Origin: Pseudomonadota bacterium
GTDB taxonomy: Bacteria > Desulfobacterota > Syntrophorhabdia > Syntrophorhabdales > Syntrophorhabdaceae
NCBI GenBank assembly: GCA_026388255.1
Contig: JAPLKC010000088.1
Span: forward strand, 1 to 59,923
DNA: 59,923 nucleotides
Reading direction: 5' to 3'
The notes under the pieces were generated by a model. It saw nothing but the letters and a program-made list of their open reading frames with translations. It made no database searches and was not told the origin of the DNA. Positions 54,213 through 59,923 of the stretch are shown here, in pieces; the stretch's first letter is position 1; each line of letters begins with the position of its first letter. Position numbers and translations under genes: made by a program.

Positions 54213-55889
54213 ATGAAAGCTTCTGTTTCAATCAGGAACATTTCCTTTACTTATGGCAACAGCACTAAAAAGGCACTGAGAGACCTCTCCGGCGATATGA
54301 TTGAAGGCGATTTTGTTGCCATCCTGGGTCGTGGCGGGGCGGGAAAGTCTACGCTTTGTTATACTTTGAACGGTCTTGTACCCCGTTTTTTCCGTGGAGA
54401 CTACTCCGGTATAGTAAATGTCATGGGCAGGGAGGCTTACCGGTCCGGTATTGCCGAGATGTCCAGGACAGTAGGCCTCGTTTTGCAGGACTTTGAAACA
54501 CAGCTCTTTTCTACCAATGTGGAGCTTGAAGTGGCCTTCGGCCCTGAAAATCTCGGGTTGAGTCGTGAAGAAATCGGTCGGAGAATTACGAAATATCTTG
54601 CCTTCACCGGCATGGATGTATTGCGCAGCCGCGATTCTTCCAACCTTTCCGGCGGCCAGAAACAACGCCTTGCCATCGCTTCAGTCCTCGCCATGGAATC
54701 TCCGGTACTTGTCATGGATGAGCCCACTACCGATCTTGATCCATTAGGGCGACAACACATCCTGGAGCTCTCCCGTCGCCTCAGCGCTCAGGTCAGAACA
54801 TTGATCGTCGCTGATAACGAGCCGGAAAATGTGATCCATGCCGATTGGATCTGGCTCCTGAAAGATGGGGAATTAGTAGCCGTTGACAGGCCCGGCAGGA
54901 TTCTCACCGACATCGCCCTTCTTGAATCGTGCGGAGTTATGGTGTTGCCTACCGTAGCGCTTTTTCACGCCATGAAATGGCCCGGCACACCGCTGACAGG
55001 TGATGAAGCCATCTCCCTCATCGAAGAGAAACGTCTTGCCATACCGAAAGGAAAGCATTTATTTTCTACACCTGTGACGCCGAAAGGCAACGGAGCAGTT
55101 CTGGAAGCAAAAGACCTCTGTTTCCGTTACCCTGCAGCAGGCACAAAGGCATTGGAGAATATTAATTTCAAGGTCAGCGAGGGGGAATTTGTAGCAATCC
55201 TCGGTCAGAACGGGTCAGGCAAGACAACGCTGGCGAAGCACTTCAATGGAATTTTCAAACCGACTTCAGGGAAGATGTTTGTGAAAGGAAAGCCTACGGA
55301 GGCAATAAATCGTCGCGACCTTGCCCGGACCGTTGGCTATGTCTTTCAAAATCCCGATCATCAGATTTTTGCAAACACCGTGAAAGAGGAAGTGGCATTC
55401 GGCCTCAGGACTCTCGGCGAAAGCCCGGAAACGGTGGACCAACGGGTTGAGGAAGCCCTGGCAATAACAGGTCTCACAGGATACGAAGATAGATCACCCT
55501 TTCTCCTTACAAAAGGGGAGCGGCAACGGGTGGCTGTGGCATCCGTACTGTCCGTAAAGCCTGAAGTTATTATTCTCGACGAGCCGACAACAGGACTGGA
55601 TTATGCCTTTCAAAGGGAAACCATGGAGATGCTTAAAGAGATAAACCTCCGGGGCCATACGATTATCATCATCACCCATGCAATGTGGATAGCAGAATCC
55701 TATGCAACACGAACTGTCATTATGGGGAACGGACGTATAATCGCCGATGGAAAAACGCGAAGGGTCTTTGCCGACGAAGGGGTGCTGGCAGAGGCATCTC
55801 TATCACCATCGCCGCTGGTGCGTCTGAGCAACTACCTGGGAGCCGGGGCCCTTACGCTCCAGGGTCTGATTCAGGAATTAATCTCATGA
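54213..55889 (+). CDS. ecfA: ECF transporter ATPase, two fused ABC domains (EcfA-EcfA')
   Basis: The 558 residues hold two ABC domains in tandem. The first has Walker A GRGGAGKST (39-47), signature LSGGQKQR near 143 and Walker B VLVMDEPTTDLDP. The second has Walker A GQNGSGKTT near 330, a signature LTKGERQR near 431 that deviates from LSGGQ, and VIILDEPTTGLDY. This replaces the usual separate EcfA1 and EcfA2. The stop overlaps the ecfT start (ATGA). Confidence 0.92.
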   Translation: MKASVSIRNISFTYGNSTKKALRDLSGDMIEGDFVAILGRGGAGKSTLCYTLNGLVPRFFRGDYSGIVNVMGREAYRSGIAEMSRTVGLVLQDFETQLFSTNVELEVAFGPENLGLSREEIGRRITKYLAFTGMDVLRSRDSSNLSGGQKQRLAIASVLAMESPVLVMDEPTTDLDPLGRQHILELSRRLSAQVRTLIVADNEPENVIHADWIWLLKDGELVAVDRPGRILTDIALLESCGVMVLPTVALFHAMKWPGTPLTGDEAISLIEEKRLAIPKGKHLFSTPVTPKGNGAVLEAKDLCFRYPAAGTKALENINFKVSEGEFVAILGQNGSGKTTLAKHFNGIFKPTSGKMFVKGKPTEAINRRDLARTVGYVFQNPDHQIFANTVKEEVAFGLRTLGESPETVDQRVEEALAITGLTGYEDRSPFLLTKGERQRVAVASVLSVKPEVIILDEPTTGLDYAFQRETMEMLKEINLRGHTIIIITHAMWIAESYATRTVIMGNGRIIADGKTRRVFADEGVLAEASLSPSPLVRLSNYLGAGALTLQGLIQELIS

Positions 55890-56680
55890 ATATATCCATC
55901 TATCGTAACAAAAATACCTGGCTTCATCATCTCGATCCACGAACAAAACTCATCGGGGTCATTTTTCTCTTTATCATTGCCCTCACCTTCAACCATCCCC
56001 TGTATGTGGTTTTCGTAATCGCAGGAGTTCTGGCGATTGCCTTAAGCGGCAAGGCCATGTCTGCAATATGGGCCTTGCGATACATCCTTCTTCTTCTCAT
56101 ACTCTTCAGTGTTTTGCTCTGGCCCTTTTTTGTACCGGGAACGACAACGATTTTTGCATGGAAGCTTCTCCGTGTAAGCCGGGAATCACTGCTTTACGGC
56201 ATCGCCATGGGACTTCGACTTGTTACATTCATTATTGCAGGCCTCATCCTCCTTGTTACTACAAAAAATGAGGATATCACCAGCGGGCTTATCAAAATGA
56301 AGCTCCCTTATGCGGTGGCTTTTGCCCTTTCTACAGCACTGCGTCTTGTGCCCACCTTTACCGGAGCCGGCGCAACAATTGTTCAGGCACAGGTATCAAG
56401 AGGGCTCGACCTTGAATCAAAAAATATCTTCAGGCGCTTCAAAAAATTGATTCCCTTAGCAATTCCCATGTTTATCACCTCAATCCGCTACACCAATTTC
56501 CTTACCATAGCGCTTGAGTCCCGCGGATTCAGCCCGGAATCACGACGTACTTTCTATCACGAACCCCGGATGACATACAAAGACTGGGTAATCCTCCTCT
56601 TCCTTGCGTGCATGATGGCATTTTCTCTCTATCTAAGACTGGTACTTGATTTTGGGGCTATCATAAAAGGCCGTTTATAA
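55886..56680 (+). CDS. ecfT: ECF transporter transmembrane coupling protein EcfT
   Basis: From ATG 55886 (overlapping the ATPase stop) the 264-residue membrane protein begins MNISIYRNKNTWLHHLDPRT and carries the EcfT coupling arginines in QVSRGLDLES and ALESRGFSPES. It has about five or six helices. It couples ATP hydrolysis by the fused EcfA to the S component encoded at the start of the operon. A longer upstream frame within ecfA is not used. Confidence 0.92.
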   Translation: MNISIYRNKNTWLHHLDPRTKLIGVIFLFIIALTFNHPLYVVFVIAGVLAIALSGKAMSAIWALRYILLLLILFSVLLWPFFVPGTTTIFAWKLLRVSRESLLYGIAMGLRLVTFIIAGLILLVTTKNEDITSGLIKMKLPYAVAFALSTALRLVPTFTGAGATIVQAQVSRGLDLESKNIFRRFKKLIPLAIPMFITSIRYTNFLTIALESRGFSPESRRTFYHEPRMTYKDWVILLFLACMMAFSLYLRLVLDFGAIIKGRL

Positions 56681-56713
56681 TTCCTGTACTTCAGCTTTTA
56701 CCGGGTTACGTTG

Positions 56714-58765
56714 TTATTCCCCTATTTCTATCTTAGCGTCTACGATAACACAACCCGCTCCTTCCTCGAAGAGAATGAGAGGATTTATGTCGAGATTTAT
56801 GATCTCCGGATGTTCCATGAGCATGAGCGAGATCTTTACCATGGATTGCGCCAAAGCAGTAAGGTCGGATGCCGGTTTGCCTCTGTATCCTTTTAGAAGG
56901 GTAGCACCTCTTAACTCCCTGATCATTTCCATTGCACCTTCTTCGTTGACAGGCATAAGACTTACGGCAACGTCCTTCAGCGCCTCGGTGAAAATTCCAC
57001 CCATCCCGAGGAGCAGGACCCGGCCAAATGACGGATCCACCTTGCTGCCGATGATCAACTCGTATCCTGGGGGGGCCATCTTCTGCAGTAGATATTGAGG
57101 GGATTTCAAGTTCTTGAAGGCCTGTTTCAGTGCATAATAGCTATTCAATCCGAGAATAACGCCGGCGCTTTCTGTCTTGTGCAGCACTTCTGGTGCAGCC
57201 GTTTTTAGCGCCAGAGGAAAACCGAGTCTGACAGCGGCTTCTTTGCCGTCAAGGAAATTTCTCACTAAGGCAAAATCAGCCACAGGCAGGGTATAGGACT
57301 GCAAGAGGGAGAAGGATTCCTCAGGGCCCATCAACGCCGTCCTCCCGGATGTGCGAGAGATGTCCGCTATCAGGCGCTGCCCTGTCTTTAAGCCCATAGC
57401 ACTGCCTGCTTTGATACGTTGACGGTGAGCGAGTGATGCGGCAAGCGCCTTCAATGCCTGGTCTGCCTCTGAGAAAACAGGAAATTCAGCTTTGTCCTTC
57501 ATAAAAAACCACTGTTCCTTCTCTGAAATCGTACAGAATACCACGGGCTTTGCATGAGTGCGGGATATTTTGTTTATCCTGTCGAGGAGGGTAGCCGTAG
57601 CATCACCGTCGCTCCTGAAGTCATAGGAATGGACAAAGAGAACAGCGTCCACACCTTCTTCCTGAAGAACCTTTTCCAGTATGTTTCCGTGGAAGTCTAA
57701 ATCGAATATGTCCCCAAGGTCAACAGGGTTGGTGCTCCTGATGACATCGACCTTTTTTTTCTGCTCTACCATGCGGAACAGATCTTCCGACAGCTCCGCC
57801 AATCTGAATCCATGCTTGTAGACAGCATCAGCGGACAGGACTGCATGTCCCCCTGACCGGGCTATAACTGCGAGTCCTGGTCCTTCTACAGGGGGTATCA
57901 TGAAAATCTTCAGGGTTTCCACCATATCCTGCATGTTTTCAGCTATATGGACACCGGCCTGCTTCAGAATGGCGTCAGTGAGAAATTCATCACCGGCGAG
58001 CGCCGACGTGTGAAACCCCGCTATCTCCGCGGTGCCAGGTTTTCTGTTCGCCTTGAGAACTACTATCGGTTTTGAGGTCATCGCCGCAAGGTTGCAGAAA
58101 CGTCTCCCGTCTCTGATGTCTTCCAGATAGAATGCCATCGACTCTGTGTGGGGATCGGAGATAAGGTATTCGAGGAAGTCGCTCTCATTGAGCATCAGCT
58201 TGTTTCCCATACTGATGAGCTTATTGATGCCAATGTTTTCACAGGAAAGAAGCATCAGGATGTCGTGCAGGATGCCCCCGCTCTGGGATGCTAAGGACAG
58301 AGAGCCGCGGCGGGTAAATTCCGGGTGGAAGGGCACAAAGGGAAGCGTAAGACCGTTTTCTATATTTACCGTCCCCAGGCAGTTCGGACCCATGATTTTC
58401 ATATCCCTTTTCCGGGCAATGCGGAGGATCTCTTTCTCAAGGGTCTCTTTCCTTTTATCGAATTCGGAAAAACCGCCTGATTCAATAACTACATGACGGA
58501 TGCCCCGTTTGCCGCATTCATCGAGCCTTTCAGGTATGCCTGCTGAGGGAATGAGAAAGACTGCAAGATCGGGGGTTTCCTCAATCTCATTGAGGTTCCT
58601 CGATATCGCTCTGCCCCTGATGGCGCCGCCTCTGCCTCCCAAAAGGTATATATTTCCTTTATATGAAAAGCGCTCCAGGTTATCCAGAATCCCGGATGCG
58701 AGGTTGCCGGGTGAATCCGACACCCCGTATATTACGATACTGGCAGGATAAAAAAACTTGTTCAT
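56714..58765 (-). CDS. NDP-forming acyl-CoA synthetase (fused alpha-beta)
   Basis: The 683-residue protein joins an N-terminal CoA-binding domain (SIVIYGVSDSPGNLASGIL), a succinyl-CoA ligase-like domain (MGPNCLGTVN, SLASQSGGILHDIL, catalytic-histidine region AGFHTSALAGDE) and a C-terminal ATP-grasp domain (LALKTAAPEVLHKTESAGVI, GMGGIFTEALKDV). Such ADP-forming synthetases gain ATP from acyl-CoA, useful in anaerobes, or act on other acids. GAGGAGGAAG precedes ATG 58765, with a near-consensus promoter at 58799-58827. It is convergent with the ECF operon. Confidence 0.88.
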   Translation of the reverse strand: MNKFFYPASIVIYGVSDSPGNLASGILDNLERFSYKGNIYLLGGRGGAIRGRAISRNLNEIEETPDLAVFLIPSAGIPERLDECGKRGIRHVVIESGGFSEFDKRKETLEKEILRIARKRDMKIMGPNCLGTVNIENGLTLPFVPFHPEFTRRGSLSLASQSGGILHDILMLLSCENIGINKLISMGNKLMLNESDFLEYLISDPHTESMAFYLEDIRDGRRFCNLAAMTSKPIVVLKANRKPGTAEIAGFHTSALAGDEFLTDAILKQAGVHIAENMQDMVETLKIFMIPPVEGPGLAVIARSGGHAVLSADAVYKHGFRLAELSEDLFRMVEQKKKVDVIRSTNPVDLGDIFDLDFHGNILEKVLQEEGVDAVLFVHSYDFRSDGDATATLLDRINKISRTHAKPVVFCTISEKEQWFFMKDKAEFPVFSEADQALKALAASLAHRQRIKAGSAMGLKTGQRLIADISRTSGRTALMGPEESFSLLQSYTLPVADFALVRNFLDGKEAAVRLGFPLALKTAAPEVLHKTESAGVILGLNSYYALKQAFKNLKSPQYLLQKMAPPGYELIIGSKVDPSFGRVLLLGMGGIFTEALKDVAVSLMPVNEEGAMEMIRELRGATLLKGYRGKPASDLTALAQSMVKISLMLMEHPEIINLDINPLILFEEGAGCVIVDAKIEIGE

Positions 58766-58798
58766 TCTTCCTCCTCATAAAATAATGCAATACCGAAT

Positions 58799-58827
58799 TT
58801 TATAGCAACCCCAGGATTATTTGTCAA
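58799..58827 (-). promoter_or_regulatory. Sigma-70 promoter of the acyl-CoA synthetase gene
   Basis: On the minus strand TTGACA (58827-58822), a 17-bp spacer and TATAAA (58804-58799) lie about 34 bp before ATG 58765. Just upstream is a hairpin, CCGGCCTTT with AAAGGTCGG (58829-58854), and a 22-mer shared with 3661-3684. Confidence 0.7.
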
Positions 58828-58854
58828 ACCGGCCTTTCCCGGGGCAAAGGTCGG

Positions 58855-59395
58855 CAACATGGTATCAGGCACAATTTTGCCACTCTCATTTTTTAGAAAG
58901 AATAGAATTATGAATTTTATCGATGTCTTCCTAAAACAAAGGCTGCGCGGTTTTTTATCTGAAGCTCAAAATTTTTCCTGAAGTCAGTAAATTTGGTTCA
59001 TCAAGAAGTATACCCCCTTTCAAATACAAATCGGCGCATTGGTTTTTCAGAGCAGCCCGTTCATAACGGAGTGAAATGTGCATATTTATGAGCGTGAGTT
59101 CTTCGGTGAGAAATATTTTTTTCTGTAATAGGTTGTGGTGGTAAGGTCCTGTCCAACTCTGTATCAAGTCCAATAATCATGATACAGCATGTTATGATCC
59201 AGCCAGTGAAGGTAGATAGCCCCTTAATCACTAAACCCCATTCGACCAGATTAAACAAAAAAAATGTATAGTATAAGGCAGGGATATAAGCCCGACAGCC
59301 AGTCGGTTGCAATAAACTATGTAGCACGCAGTTCTTCTCGTCGGTTCCTCTCCACTTCAATTACCGTGAATTTAATAAAATAAGCTTTATTTCAA
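58855..59395. other. Gene-poor gap before the LysR gene
   Basis: No convincing gene lies here. Two overlapping minus-strand frames, of 72 and 99 codons (58955-59173, 59061-59360), lack ribosome sites and familiar motifs. The longer one has a hydrophobic middle. The gap could hold decayed sequence. Confidence 0.45.
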
Positions 59396-59923
59396 CTATG
59401 ACTTAAACGGCCAGGATGTATCAATGAGCCTAAGAAAGGCCCATGCCGCAGACGAGAGTTCCCTGCGGTTCGCATAGGCAATCCCATCCTCAATGACGGG
59501 AAATCCTTCAATAATCTGGATCAATCTCAGCGTCCCGTCTTTCAATTCCTCATCTACAGCGCCTCGCTGTATGAAGCCTATACCGTTGTCCTGCCGTACG
59601 AATTCCTTAAGAAGAGCAGTGCTTGCCGATTCCGCCGCAATCAACGGAGTTACTTTGAATTTCCGCAGATACTCAAGAACCACTTCTCTGGCTGCAGACC
59701 CTTCACGTTTGATAACCAATGGAATCTTAGATAATTGCATGACAGAGATTTCAGAACCCGGCCAATGGACACTCTTCGGTGAAGCAACGAGGATAATATC
59801 ATGCTGCCACAAGACCTTGGTTTTAAGCTTGCTATTATTGGGGCTGTAGCGGATAACTGCAAGTTCATTCTGGTGATCTACTATGCTTTTAACCATCTCC
59901 GCATTAGAACCCTGGTCAAGAAT
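59396..59923 (-). CDS. LysR-type regulator, C-terminal effector-binding domain (cut by window end)
   Basis: The frame stays open to the last base, so this is the 3' part of a longer gene. The visible 175 residues form the LysR substrate-binding domain: ELAVIRYSP, a middle hinge PLVIKREGSAAREVVLEYL, and a second lobe VRQDNGIGFIQRGAVDEEL. The helix-turn-helix end lies outside the window. Its target cannot be told; the divergent or neighbouring gene would be beyond position 59923. Confidence 0.82.
   Translation of the reverse strand: MLDQGSNAEMVKSIVDHQNELAVIRYSPNNSKLKTKVLWQHDIILVASPKSVHWPGSEISVMQLSKIPLVIKREGSAAREVVLEYLRKFKVTPLIAAESASTALLKEFVRQDNGIGFIQRGAVDEELKDGTLRLIQIIEGFPVIEDGIAYANRRELSSAAWAFLRLIDTSWPFKS

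Noticed and set aside
59061-59360. Minus-strand 99-codon frame with a hydrophobic middle
   Set aside because: No ribosome site, no recognisable motif and overlap with another frame of equal quality; left as part of the gene-poor gap.

Overview
The window looks like a chromosomal segment of a Gram-negative, anaerobic bacterium of the deltaproteobacterial / Desulfobacterota kind. The inference rests on an outer-membrane LPS export gene (lptD), an LpxH-type lipid A hydrolase, LL-diaminopimelate aminotransferase (dapL) for lysine and peptidoglycan synthesis, a 2-hydroxyacyl-CoA dehydratase-type protein, a CoA-disulfide-reductase-type flavoprotein, an NDP-forming acyl-CoA synthetase, and a DUF4911-like / TldD pair. 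No rRNA, tRNA or CRISPR array was seen. Species cannot be fixed from the sequence alone.

0-7.2 kb: a small protein with a perfect-consensus promoter and short leader ORF, dapL, a minus-strand group (2-hydroxyacyl-CoA dehydratase-like, DUF4911-like, tldD), a membrane methyltransferase and a GT39 glycosyltransferase. 7.2-15.9 kb: the minus-strand run ppiD-like - tsaD - ksgA diverges from the rod-shape operon mreB-mreC-mreD-mrdA-rodA. 15.9-26.7 kb: envelope proteins, an anti-sigma-type ATPase, an OYE-family oxidoreductase, a PAS-GGDEF cyclase, ComEC, an acetolactate decarboxylase fused to a ribbon-helix-helix domain, a hybrid histidine kinase next to Ppx/GppA, and ccdA.

26.7-28.4 kb is a decayed IS110-family insertion. 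28.4-36.5 kb is one long minus-strand run, accD - folC - lptD - rmlA - rmlC - rmlB - rmlD - lpxH, linking fatty acid, folate and LPS/O-antigen (dTDP-rhamnose) synthesis. 37.3-44.4 kb is a plus-strand run, ileS - lspA - small ORF - ilvD - PH-domain protein - glcD, followed by a CoA-disulfide-reductase-like enzyme and a HATPase-GNAT fusion.

From about 47.7 kb the character changes: base composition becomes visibly richer in G and C, and three broken genes appear close together (peptidoglycan-binding protein, PepD dipeptidase, RelE-type toxin beside an intact antitoxin). Two copies of a structured repeat and one complete 128-bp palindromic repeat also lie here, among accessory genes (CoA transferase, GNAT, orphan FlgM, shikimate dehydrogenase-like, an ECF transporter with its own strong promoter, a fused acyl-CoA synthetase, and a LysR regulator cut by the window end).

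The most notable items are: (i) a repeat pair whose central hairpin is kept while its stem sequence is changed; (ii) a mosaic palindromic repeat at the 3' ends of rodA and rmlA, supplying the rmlA stop codon; (iii) the RHH-acetolactate decarboxylase fusion; (iv) the recurring HATPase / GNAT domain set; (v) several fresh pseudogenes. I see no complete, clearly new multi-gene defence or biosynthetic system.
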